Origin: Gigaspora margarita
Taxonomy: Eukaryota; Glomeromycota; Glomeromycetes; Diversisporales; Gigasporaceae
Assembly: GCA_009809945.1 (NCBI GenBank)
Contig: WTPW01000148.1
Span: 405,545-469,544 of the forward strand
DNA length: 64,000 nt
Reading direction: 5' to 3'
Made by a program: the position numbers and the translations under genes. Below, in pieces: positions 23,513-33,945 of the stretch; the first letter of the stretch is position 1; the number at the start of each line of letters is the position of its first letter. The notes beneath the pieces were generated by a model. The model was not told where the DNA came from and did no database searches. It saw nothing but the letters and a program-made list of their open reading frames with translations.

Positions 23513-24654
23513 TTCCTACTTTAGAATATCGATTACATAATATAGTTCTTCCATACTCTACTTGTACCAAAATTCTATCAATATTTAACTGTTGCCAAGC
23601 ACAAATCACACTTATCAAAATCTATTCCTAATACATTTATACAATATACACAATATATGGGATATACAACTTTAATACCATATTTCTAACTTCTTAATAC
23701 AAATTAATGATTCTAATTTATTAGATATCTCTACTCATATTAGATTACAGCAACTCCAAATAACTTATGGTCAATAACTAATATACTAGAACACTACTCT
23801 TCTAATATTGATAGACCTAATAGACTAACTACTACTTTNAAAATTATTCTTTTGCTAAAAAGACTAGAAATCAATATTATAGCAAACTCAAATATTACTT
23901 GGTTCAAAGTTATTAATAGTGGAAGCCTTCTACTTGAACAAATTCTACAACACCACCCTAAATACAAAACATTTAAACAACAACTTCATCATAAACAAAT
24001 TCTTTACTTAGAACAACTTTGCTCTGCAGATAATCAAACTCTTCTTTCATAGAAACATCTTTCACCCAGATTGCACTATTTACCTACTGATAAACAACTA
24101 CTATGGTTTACCTTTTTAGAGGAAACTATTATTGAAAACAATATTCACCATTCAATCTTAAGCAATTACCAACCCCAAGATATTAATGCTTTTGCCTATT
24201 ATACTTGCTATATACCTTTAAAATCCAATCATGGTTTCTTACTTATCTTAATTAGAATATAATATTGGTAAAGCTCATAGATATTTCAAGCATTCAAATA
24301 CTATATCAATTACTCATTGGCCTACCAAAATTGATACTTCACAATTCCAATTATACCCACTTTTTCCTATTTCTTGTATGCTTTGTCCAGGCTGCAATCT
24401 TAATACTAACCGTATTTCCTCTGCATATACAATTGAAATATCTGCTACATTATCTACACTTTTTTATGGTAGAATTCAACCAAACAAGCAGCTTAACCTT
24501 AATGCAAATTATATAGATCTTATTCTTTCTACTGCTATTAAACATCCTCTTACTATTCCTACACCTCCAACCTTAAATATCTCTGACTATTTAGTTTCTG
24601 ATCTTTTTCTATCTAACCAAACTTCTCAATTATTACAATCAATTGCTTAATACA

Positions 24655-25090
24655 ATTATAATTATACAACTTTTATCTTTTATACAGATGGTTCTGTTAA
24701 AAATATCTGTACTAACCAATGTTCTATGGGTATTGGTTGGGTACAACTTCATAACAATCAAATTGTATATGAGTTTTCAGCCCAACTTAAATATTGGCCC
24801 TCTTCTTATTACACTAAACTAATTTCAATCCTATCTGCTATTGCTACTGTACTACAAAACTCTATTATTCAAATTTTTACTAATTCACAATCAGTTATAT
24901 CCAAATATACTAAACTTATACATCTTAATCCAAACTCTTCAAAAAAATTCAAATTTACTACATGGCCTATATGGCATACACTCCTTAATGTTATTATATC
25001 TTTTAATATTCAACTAACATTATACAAAGTTTAGGCTCATTTTGACAACTCTTTTAATAATCATGATGATCATCTAGCAAATCAACATAT
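24655..25090 (+). pseudogene. LINE RNase H domain
   Basis: FYTDGS with KN following opens the domain near 24677. The Glu-bearing helix has Lys/Ser instead (YYTKLISILSAIA). The third acidic position appears as FTNSQSV (Asn for Asp). The terminal AHFDNSFNNHDDHLANQ near 25035 keeps the His/Asp pattern after a stop. Clearly an RNase H fold remnant, inactive. Confidence 0.7.
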
Positions 25091-25675
25091 CTCTGCTTCT
25101 TTTCTCAATTTTAACTATACCAACTCTTATATTCCTTTATATACTCTATACTGGGAAAATACCCAAGTTTTACAACCTGTATGAAGATTCATTAAAAATA
25201 TCTGCAAAGCTCATATTATAGCTCTATGGTCTTCTCAGCAATGTACAAATGAATGGTCTCACTTCACTCATTATTTTGATTGGAACTCCACATGGTTATA
25301 CTTTAATAATAATCAAAAGGCTTCAAATAATATTACCAATTTCAAATTAAGCAATCTTAAAGCTTTTAAAATTAAATTATTTTTAAATAAACTACCTTTA
25401 TATTCTCGCTTTCACTCAATTTATTCTAATCTATTTCCAAATACCAACTGCTTTATATGCAATACTCCTGATTCTTCTAATCACTGGCTTCTTTGTTCTA
25501 GTACAAACAATATTAACCAGCTTATTCTTACTACTATTACTAATACTATTAACTCTACAGATTTGAACCTTTCCTCAAATACTATATCTCAACTTATCCA
25601 GACTATTTATAATCACCTAGCCTTTTATTTATTACCAGCTTTACTTTCTTCTTATTATATTCAAACTACACTTAA

Positions 25676-26043
25676 GGGTAGGGTGAATGTAGATCATTTA
25701 TCATATGATTTTAGTTGTACAATGAGATTTATATAGAAAATAAAAATGTGCTACAAATAAAACTTTTACGGTTGTTATTAATTTAGCCAAAAATTTTATA
25801 ATATGTAGTACAAAATACTCTTTTTATAATAGTATAATTTTAATAAATATAGTATTTGAAAAAATTATACTTCTATATATTGTAAAGTTTTTCTAAGTTG
25901 GCTCAAATTTTCCTAAGTTACACAAAAATTATTAATTCTGTCTAGTTGAATCTATGTTGTTTACAATTGTAATTGGTTGATCACCTGATTTCATATGATC
26001 ACAATGTGATCACTATTAAAAATAATCTACATTCACCCTACCC
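25676..26043. mobile_element. MITE with TTAA TSD (copy 2), in the LINE
   Basis: GGGTAGGGTGAATGTAGATC...GATTATTTTTAA-type ends (right end ACATTCACCCTACCC), with TTAA at 25672-25675 and 26044-26047. Removing it restores the LINE frame as IQTTLKGLIPSY. Related to 4639-4980. The insertion postdates the LINE. Confidence 0.85.
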
Positions 26044-26606
26044 TTAAAGGCTTAATTCCTTCTTATCTTATTCAAGATCTTAGACCCTTCCACTTACTTT
26101 CAAAATTAGCTTCACAAATTATAATAAAAATTCTTCTTCAAGTCTCTGAATTATCCTATGAACAATTGTAGAAACCTTATTGTTCCCAATTTGCTTCATA
26201 GTGAAAAACCAATAACATCACTTATCCTTCTTCTACTACTACTTCTAATATATTACAATCCAAAAAGCAACCATCTCTACACTGAACATTTACATATAGT
26301 TGTCCTTGTGGCCAACCTGATCAACTTCATATTAACCCGAATTCATGCCTACCTATTGGTACAGCTCTTAAGAAAATTAGTTCTTGGGCTGTCCATTGGG
26401 TTAAATATAGTACACCTATAAATTTTATTTTAATTCTATCAAACTAGGTGAGTCTTGACTACTCTAGTAGGTTTAGATCGCAAATAAATTAGTCTGAGCT
26501 TCAATTCTTGCATGTAATTTAAATTTTGTATTTATACATGTAGCAACTTTTTTAAATTACTAATAAAAATATAAGCAAGACCTCACCTTAATACCAAAAA
26601 AAAAAA

Positions 26607-27330
26607 ATCAAGCTTATAGTTATAAATAATAAGCAAGATAAAATGAAGTTTATTTGTAAATACTCTTTTAAGTATAGTTGACTACTGGAAAATACTTTAG
26701 TAGGTGCATATATGTAAAAAGCTAGTATAACTTTTAACAAACCTATCATTGTCAGAGCATTAGTTCTAGGCCTTAGCAAACTTTTAATATATTGTTTCTG
26801 GTATAAGTATGTAAAAAAGAAATATAATAATAAAGCTTTGCTCAATTATATAGATATAGACTTATTTATATTTCTAAAGATATCTATAAGAATATAGCAG
26901 AGCAACCTGATCTTTTTGACCTTAATTATTCATAAACTATTAGCTTTTTCAAAAATAAAACTCTAAACAATATAATTCAGAATTTTATCATATCTGTACC
27001 AAGTCTTATCACTATATTTTGGCAAACAAGACTACAAAGTCTAAATATAAAGAAATTAGTAAAAACGTATAGATGAGATAGATAGAATACTTATTCAAAG
27101 AATGATTTATTTATGACCTAGATGTATTATGATTGTCTTTTTTTGAAAAAAGTATTCCATACCAAAAATGTAGGAATATGATCAAAAGACTATATATTAT
27201 CTTTGGCTAAATTAGAAAAGAAGGCTCTTTGCCCTATATATACTAAGCATTAAATATTATCTGATAGAATAACTAGTTTGCTATATAGATATTAGCAAAT
27301 AATTGTTATAAAAAGATGATAAAAGATAAT
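26607..27330 (+). pseudogene. Polymerase relic, C-terminal part with motif C
   Basis: After the LINE TSD, decayed reading resumes. LNYIDIDLFI near 26842-26870 is the motif C region (family-B polymerases have YxDTD here). It is followed by DIYKNIAEQPDLFDLNYS near 26878-26935 and NKTLNNIIQNF near 26956. Scattered C-terminal matches extend to KKMIKDN-like sequence near 27311-27328. A TA-TSD MITE follows at 27332. Confidence 0.65.
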
Positions 27331-27331
27331 A

Positions 27332-27516
27332 CAGTCTTTCCTTATTTATATCAACCAATTTGAATTTGCTTAAATTTATGTTAATAGTGATATTAACGAG
27401 GGAATTATATTAAAGTTGATATATACAATAGAATTTTAAATATATAAAAATTTATAAAAATTCATTTTGTGGCTTAGGTTGATATTAATGGGGTTGATAT
27501 TAACGTGGGAAGACTG
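27332..27516. mobile_element. pogo/Tc1-like MITE, TA TSD
   Basis: CAGTCTTTCCTTATTTATAT at the left and its complement (GTGGGAAGACTG) at the right, flanked by TA (27330-27331, 27517-27518). 185 bp, with repeated TTGATATTAA blocks. No coding. Confidence 0.75.
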
Positions 27517-27623
27517 TATATCTCATTAAGTAGCAGAAAAAGAGCTATGATATGCAAGCTTTTTTAAAAGTATCAAAATAAATGTACATCTCACATATTT
27601 GTCTTATTGGCATAAGTTAAATA

Positions 27624-28375
27624 CAGTGGTCTACTATATTATTATAGACACTTTTTGGGCGACCGTCACTCAAAATCAGGTAAGTAAATACAGCACAAAA
27701 TTTATATCACGTGACCATCTGATCCTATAGTACAACATACTAAAATTTTATATAGTATTGTTAGATTGCACTGGAGTTATGCAAAAGAAAGTACAAAGTA
27801 CTATTTTCAGGTTTGTACGAAAATTGATTTTCAGAATTTTTTGAATTTTTTTTTTTTAAAAAAAAATTCACAAAAAATCGATTTTTTCTCAAATCGGTTC
27901 AAATTTCGCTCAAATATAGTGTGACACCAGATCACATTACATAGCATAAAAATAGGTATACCTGTATGACCAATCAGCATAAAAATATATGAATGTGCAT
28001 CTTAAATTTTTTTCCCAAAAAAAATGGGCGTAAAGAAAGATTTAACAGAAAGTTAGCGAGGAGCTATAATTTATGGACACCAAAGAGATGATTCACATCA
28101 TACAATTGCAGCTGCGGCTGGTTGTAGTAAAAGTTCTGTTTGAAACGTCATAAAGCAGTACTGTGAGTCAGGTACAGAAATTCAAAAAAAGGACTGGTCA
28201 ACTGAAAACTCTAACACCCTTGGATGTTAAAAACCTTAAAGGCTTAGTTACAGGTGGTAACTGCTATCTCAGCCTTACACAAATAACCAACCTATACAAT
28301 TGTTAAAGCAAAAAAACAATTTCTGAGAGTACCATGTGCCGTGCTTTGCACAGTTTGGTAAAAATTAAAAGCTAA
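27624..28375 (+). mobile_element. Tc1/mariner element, 5' part
   Basis: TA (27622-27623) precedes CAGTGGTCTACTATA, a Tc1-type end. A transposase start follows at 28024. I did not find the right end; a palindromic element begins near 28376, so the 3' half is lost or displaced. Confidence 0.6.
28024..28373 (+). pseudogene. Tc1-like transposase, N-terminal HTH fragment
   Basis: From ATG: MGVKKDLTES, a stop, then RGAIIYGHQRDDSHHTIAAA and AGCSKSSV, the paired helix-turn-helix DNA-binding region of Tc1 transposases. Later pieces (NSNTLGC, then in another frame NNQPIQLLKQ) follow the usual order. Only about 115 of the ~340 residues usual for the family remain and the DDE/D catalytic domain is absent. 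Stops and frameshifts make it non-functional. Confidence 0.75.
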
Positions 28376-28975
28376 ATAATAAAAAGTTTTCTGAATTATA
28401 TGAAAATTTGGTAAAATATGTATTTTGATTTTTTGAACATATTTACTTAAGTGCTTATAATCAATTTACATTGTAGAATTTGGACTTTACTATATAGTGA
28501 CCATGTGATCACTAAAAAATCTCTTTCTATTAAAAGAGGTTTTTTAGTGATCGCAAGTAGTCACTACATAGTAAAGTCCAAATTTTACTATATAAATCGA
28601 TTATAAGTGCTTAAATAAATATGTTTAGAAGATCAAAATAAATATTCTACCAAATTTTTATATAAATTAGAGAAGTTTTTATTATTTAGCTTTTAATTTT
28701 TATATTTGTCAAATATATTTTTTTAAAAAATTTTAATTTTTTTATTAAATGTAAAAGTTAAAAGTCAAATAATAAAATGTTTTTCAATATTGCTAAAACT
28801 TTTATTATATGTGTATTTTGATCTCCTAAATAAGTTTACTTAAATGAAGATAATCGATTTATATAGTAGAATTTGGATTTTACTATATAGCGACTATTAT
28901 CAATTATGGGTAGCTTATTTTGTAGTTTAATTTAAATCTACTTCAGGATCAAATTTTGATTGGCGATTATTGTTA
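28376..28975. repeat. Palindrome pair with the GTTTACTTA module
   Basis: A hairpin at 28425-28625 carries TTTACTTAAGTGCTTATAAT and its complement, with TAGTAAAGTCCAAATT blocks and the loop-proximal AGTGATCACATGG/GTGATC arms. A second half-unit (TCTCCTAAATAAGTTTACTT) runs 28790-28920. It truncates the Tc1 transposase. Confidence 0.7.
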
Positions 28976-28989
28976 TATAGATCATGTGA

Positions 28990-29115
28990 CCCAGATTCCA
29001 TATAATCTAAATATTGGTAAAACTTACTTTTTTGAGACTCTTGCACTTACTTTTTGATACTTCTAGATGTACTCCAAAATTTATATACTTTTTTGATACT
29101 AATATTATATGCAGA
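28990..29115 (-). repeat. Dispersed repeat, inverted relative of 32943-33053
   Basis: Contains (as complement) AGTATATAAATTTTGGAGTA, CATCTAGAAGTATC, AAGTAAGTGCAAGAGTCTC. The same sequence reads forward at 32943-33053. The two copies bracket 3.8 kb of family A and SINE sequence, so they may be ends of one larger element or two independent copies. Confidence 0.6.
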
Positions 29116-29320
29116 TAACTATTACTAGCAAGCTTTTTAAAATTGCTAATAACAAAAAAAAATGGCATATAATAAATATTATATATTTTATATAAAGAAC
29201 AACCAATATAGGTTTAATAAATAACTTGATTGCATGGTTTACAAATAAAATTACTATTTTTTAAAAAATTTAGTATACTTTATAATATCTTTATTTTTAA
29301 ACCTTTTAGTTATGGCCTAC

Positions 29321-31590
29321 ATCAGCGAATTATATATACGTAATCTTACATAAGATATTACAGCCCGTAATATGACAAAAATCTTATGATCAATGCAGCA
29401 TATTATGTAATATATTACATCATATTACAGTAATATTACGGTTATTATTTCAAAATATTTCAAAATAGATTGCAAATAAAAAAATGCAAAATTACCCCCT
29501 ACAAGAGTCGCGTACTTATGCAGATCAATAAACTAATACATGCAGGAGGTAATATTTTGATATTTTCGCATTATTTTGCAAATTTTTGCAAATTTTCAAA
29601 ATTTTTTAAATGATATACATATTCACATAATCACGCTTTTTTATAGGTTTTCGCAATATTTAGCACAGTTTTGCAATTTAATATAAAATTTTATATTTTT
29701 TTATTTATTATTATATTTTAATTATATTTAAAAATTTTTAATCAATATTACATATTTTATTATATATTATATTTTAAATATTTTACATTCTTTATAGTAT
29801 TTTTTTTTTTTTTTTTTTTAACTTTGGCGAATCTTGCCGTGACTTTATTATAAATCTTTATGCGAACTTCGAAGGGTATTACATTTATTAACTAAGTTAA
29901 CATGTTTACAAATAGCCTGACTTCACCCAGTTACTACTAATAGCACCTAGAAGTGACCCACTGCAACGACCCCCGAAGAGGTCATACGCTGAACACTGAA
30001 CTGGAAATTTACCTAGACGGGTCGGCAGCGCCATGAGTTCATATAGTATCAATGTAGATCCAGACTTAGGCCTCACATTACGTTTCGTGACTTCAGTTAT
30101 TCCAAATCGGGGTCCTAGCACGATTTTCTTCACAGCCACAAATTCTCGAAATAATGGCTGCCCAATTAAGTCTATCGTACAACGTCCTGGGTCCCTATTT
30201 CCCATGGTGTTTTAGTTCCCTAATCGGCTGGCTTTTTTATTTCGCCTTTGGGAGGAATTGAACTGGCAACCTTGCGATTTGTATCCTCGGAGCATAACCG
30301 CTATGCTATCAGCCCGGAGAACTATTCTTTACAGTATTATTTTTACATTATTACATATTATTTTAAATACTTTCACACTTTGTCATATCTAATTCTATTA
30401 CTATATACAAAAAACTAGCCCTATACACTTATTTTTGCTTACCCCTTAGTTAGCTATTATCTTCATTTCTTTGTTTCTATCATCTTCGCTTTGACTACTT
30501 CTTTTGTTTGGCTATAACAACATTTCACTCTCGTTTTAAAATATTCTTGCAAAGGCCAGAAAAAGTGCCAGGAAAGTTGCAAAGTGTCGAAGAAGTCAGG
30601 AATAAATAAATAAAATAATTAAAAAAATAAGTAAAAAAAAAATAAAAAAAACAACAAGTCTAACAAAAAAAATAAAAAAGTCCCAAATTTTCATTTCTCT
30701 AAAGTAAGAGTTCACATTCTTGCAAATTCTGAAATTGCAAAAGCTTCTTGCAAAATACCAAAAAAGTTATGAAGTGCTGAAAAAGTCTGGGTTGGGTTTC
30801 TTGCAAAGTGCTAGGAAGTAAGGGTTCTGTTCTCACAAAGTGCCAAAATGAAATAAATTAATAAAAAAAATTTTAAAAATAAAACAAAAAAAAACAAAAC
30901 CAAAAAATATGAAACAAAAAAATAAATAAAGTGAAGCCTTGCAAGATCTTGCAAAAACTTGTAAAAACTTATGACTATTTCTTCAAAGCATTCTTGAAAA
31001 TTTAGAAATTGCTAGGGGTGTATTCTTGAATGTGTCAGAAGTCATTGTTGGCATGCACAAGGTTTTGAAAAGTGTTTGTTTTTCTTGTAAAGTGCTGAAA
31101 TAAAAATAAAATAAAAAATTAAAAAATAAATAAATAAAAAAAAATGAAAAAAACAAATAAAAACAAAAAATGAAATGAAAAGGAACAAAAAGGAACAAAA
31201 AGGAACAAAAATAAAAAAGTGAAAAAAACAAAAAATTTAATTATAAACAAAAGATCTAATCTGATCTTGTAGTACAGAATTTGAGCATCATTGAACTATT
31301 TTGTATTATTTTGAAAAATCAGTCTAATGCGTGATCCAGGTTATAGATCTACTAATCCAGCTTGGTTTCCTAGTCCTAAAATATTTTGAAAGGTTTTGAA
31401 ATAATTCATAATACATTTTGAAAGGGTTCAAAATATTTCAAAATATATTTTGAAATATTTTGAAATTACTTTCGTAATATATTGAAATATTGATATTTCG
31501 AAATGTTTTGAAATATATTATGTAATATTTTGCTTATATTATGGTTTATAAGACCTTATGTAAGATTATGCTATTATAAATTTGCTAATG
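29321..31590 (+). mobile_element. Large TIR element (family A, copy 2)
   Basis: Left end CATCAGCGAATTATATATAC, with TAATCTTACATAAGATATTAC further in; right end is the complement, finishing AAATTTGCTAATG. Left third has GCAATATTTTGCAAAATT-type repeats; right two thirds are A-rich runs with CTTGCAAAGTGC units. Related copies: 1-545 (right end only) and 56730-58601. No gene. A SINE sits inside (29802-30323). Confidence 0.7.
29802..30323 (-). mobile_element. tRNA-headed SINE (family S2, copy 1), 15-bp TSD
   Basis: Read on the minus strand, it begins with a tRNA-like head near 30320-30240 carrying an A-box-like TAGCATAGCGGTTATGC and a B-box-like AGTTCAATTCC, and ends in a poly(A) (poly-T at 29802-29819 on the plus strand). 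ATTCTTTAYAGTATT flanks it at 29787-29801 and 30324-30338. The body is far richer in G+C than its surroundings. A 99-codon minus-strand frame inside is incidental. Confidence 0.85.
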
Positions 31591-31652
31591 TAATTGTACA
31601 GGTTTTTAACAAAGATTATATTTATTTTTTAAACTGATATTTATATGTTGAG

Positions 31653-32609
31653 ATTTTTTTTTTATGTCAAAGTTTCCACTCTAGAGAAAGGCTTTTATTC
31701 AAGTAAATTAGACCACAGGCGCCTCCAGAGGTATTCTGACATTTGTTACATTGATGAGAGTACAACTAGCCACATGTACAACTTTTGGTTGTCTAATTTA
31801 AGTAGTCCACCCAAAGGTTCTACACTAGTTGGCATACCTACAACCCAACTAGGAGTTGCCTATTTAAACCCTCTGGTCCCTGCTCCTCCTGCCAGTTCTC
31901 CTTGTATTACTGGTACAGTCCTCTATTACATAAGTCAGTCATGACCAGTTTCAGATGTATTGCAAAATCCCCTTAGGACTAGTTTATCCTCACAGAACAC
32001 TTGGTAGAGCAGTTCCTGTCCTACACAGGTATTACCTACGCTTTGGTAATTTACGTATCTACTGAGATGGACTACTTGCAGTCTAGGGATTAGCCTAAAC
32101 CGCAACCATTACCTACTTTTACCCTTGCAAGGTTCGTTCCGATCCTAGCACCTACCTCTACTATCCTATCGGTCTTTACACCAGATCTACAAACTTCCAA
32201 ACCAGTTAGCCTGGAAGGATCAATATTGTATTCTTCTTTTGGTACCTACTACTAAATGTAGGTCCTTTTCCTCTGGTGCGACTCCAGCAGCCAGGTTGGT
32301 GAACCCCTCCTCACGAGTCTTGTTATCCAATTCTCTGGCTCTGGTTTCTGATATTCTGGTTTTGGTAGCACCATCAAAGATCTTTGCTACCTCCTTACTT
32401 GGGACTTGCTAAATGAGGTTCTATTTCTCTAGTTCCTTGGATTTTGTGCACCAAAGCTCCTATTCAAGTTGGTGTACCAAGCAACTGATCAACAAGAAAC
32501 AGATACCGGAACATAGGCCTATTTTTCAAAGCATCGCCAGTAGGATTTGAACTCTAGACCTGCCGCTTGGGGGTGACAACTTATCAACTTCTCTAAGTCT
32601 CCACACTCT
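31653..32609 (-). mobile_element. Long tRNA-headed SINE (family S1, copy 1)
   Basis: Minus-strand orientation: the head near 32609-32540 (complement GTGGAGACTTAGAGAAGTTG, B-box-like GGTTCAAATCC equivalent) and poly(A) tail at 31654-31663 (as T). The body of about 0.9 kb matches 50356-51323 and the split copy 37247-40451. Flanks TATGTTGAG..TTTTT and TATAATGAGTTTTT may be a diverged TSD. Such length is unusual for a SINE (normally 100-600 bp). Confidence 0.75.
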
Positions 32610-33164
32610 ATAATGAGTTTTTCTTAAAAAAAGAATAAATCTATATTACATGTAATGTTTTTTTAAAAAGATAAATAAATTTTTCAAAAAAAAACTCTAT
32701 CTGTGTAATAACTGTTTTAAATACAGTATATCATTAAGATCTATGCTTTTTAAAAAATTTTAGCATAATTTTGAAATTAGTTTATTTAAGATTAGATTTT
32801 TATAAAAAAAAATTCTTATAAAGTTGGTTTCTTGTATAGGATTTTTGAATAATAGACAATTTTTGACTAAAATGAATGTATGTTTTGAATTTCAAGATCA
32901 CGTTATGTTATGTCAAATTGCTATATGTTGTATTAATCATCATGTAATAATAGTATCAAAAAGTATATAAATTTTGGAGTACATCTAGGAGTATCGAAAA
33001 AGTAAGTGCAGGAGTCTCAAAAACATAAGTTTTGCTAAATATTGGCCAAATGCAAGAATTTGAAAGTCACATGTTCTCTGTTTGTACTACATTACATATG
33101 ACTAGATCAGAAGGGTCAGAATCTGAACTGGGTTAGCATTAGCAAGAATGAGAGTAGCAATATC
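32610..33164. other. Intergenic, no gene; one dispersed repeat
   Basis: A+T-rich sequence without a supported ORF; 32943-33053 is the forward member of the inverted pair with 28990-29115. Confidence 0.4.
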
Positions 33165-33360
33165 AATTCTTTATATATATTATATCATTAAATACATGAT
33201 ACTGCTCTATTATAATTTAGTATTAAGTAATATATATTATATCATTAAACACATAATACTGCTCTCTTATAGCTTAGTATCAGGTTATATATTATATTAC
33301 TAAATATATAATACTGCTCTCTTATAGCTCAGTATGAAGTAATATATATTAAATCACTAA
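33165..33360 (+). repeat. ~56-bp tandem repeat, about 3.5 copies
   Basis: Units with ATACTGCTCTCTTATAGCTT, then AGTAT and ATATATTATATCATTAAA, start at 33201, 33258 and 33313 (spacing 57 and 55). Confidence 0.8.
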
Positions 33361-33945
33361 ACAAGTACTAAACACTTAGCAATAATTGTAATTTTATTTA
33401 ATTATTTAATATTGGTTCTCTTTTTCTATCTAGATATAAATTATCTAATTGATTTTTTAATATATTTAGATTAAAAAAAGTTGTTCTGCCTCTTTTTGAA
33501 TAGCTTTTATTACTTTATCATTAAATCTTTCAAAAGCTAATGAGCTAATTTTTCTAATTTGCTTAATATTATCTCTTTCAAAACCTTCTATACTAAATAT
33601 CTTATAAATATTTATTAATAAGCATTTTTTCTTGTTAAAGATATTATAAGATATATTAGAGAGCTTCCAGAAATCAGCTGATTTTTGTTTACTATGAGCT
33701 TACCCCCACTCACCCACACCTGATACCCCAATTAGCCAATCAGATTTTATGATTATTAAAAAGTTAAATATAAAATTTAATAGTAAATAACTTTTGATCT
33801 ACTGGACCAAATTTGATGATTCAACTACCAAAATGATCCTCTCAATGAGAGGATTCTAGTGAGCCCAAAATTGTTAAAATCCAATCACAGGATTCTGTGA
33901 TCGGGATAGATTTGTGTTACTATAAAAGTTCTATAATTTATTAAA

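Larger units (their letters stand above)
18847..26423 (+). pseudogene. LINE polyprotein (EN-RT-RNase H), disrupted
   Basis: One long reading with frameshifts and stops. N-terminal part: open run around 18976-19250 (PQTVGSFLTYLQEEYPMFYA). Endonuclease 19318-21520, reverse transcriptase about 22150-23500, RNase H 24655-25090, Cys/His zinc region about 25420-25510 (CFICNTPDSSNHWLLC). The C-terminal tail at 26240-26420 includes CPCGQ and ALKKISSWAVHWVKYS. The overall order is that of APE-type LINEs of the I/Tad-like group with an RNase H; the exact clade is not assignable by eye. Two later elements sit in it and removing them restores the frame exactly. Confidence 0.8.
18547..26606 (+). mobile_element. 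Non-LTR retrotransposon (LINE), 13-bp TSD
   Basis: ATCAAGCTTATAG occurs at 18534-18546 and again at 26607-26619, directly after a run of 12 or more A (26596-26607). This is the hallmark of target-primed reverse transcription. The coding order is endonuclease, reverse transcriptase, RNase H and a C-terminal Cys/His region. Subtracting two later inserts (19419-20936 and 25676-26043) leaves about 6.2 kb, a normal full-length LINE. It landed inside the polymerase relic between motifs B and C. Stops and catalytic substitutions show it is inactive. Confidence 0.92.
8878..27330 (+). pseudogene. Protein-primed family-B DNA polymerase relic, split by many insertions
   Basis: Fragments of one polymerase lie in order on the plus strand: 8878-9245, 9478-10789, 11432-11769, 12056-12266, 12416-12925, 16557-16708, 17630-17750, 17985-18546 and 26607-27330. 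Seen in order: an N-terminal zinc-finger-like start (MIKHICTKCGKNFSK), an exonuclease-I-like IIANFEAD, a CxC..CxxCH cluster (SYCICKDKF, CNYCHIIG), exonuclease-II-like FYNFYGYDFH, motif A-like INANNLY, motif B-like FEKDFFMLINNLVY and motif C-like YIDID. This order fits the pPolB (DNA_pol_B_2) class of Maverick/Polinton and related elements, which are usually 1000-1500 residues. Stops and frameshifts are frequent and the motif A aspartate is Asn, so it is dead. The gaps are separate mobile elements, several with exact TSDs, so the breaks are insertions rather than introns. Confidence 0.75.

Noticed and set aside
30240..30322. Possible genuine tRNA gene on the minus strand
   Set aside because: A and B boxes are present, but it is followed by a ~440-bp body, poly(A) and flanked by a 15-bp TSD, so it is a SINE head. 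The same logic applies to 50356-50435 and 51339-51420.
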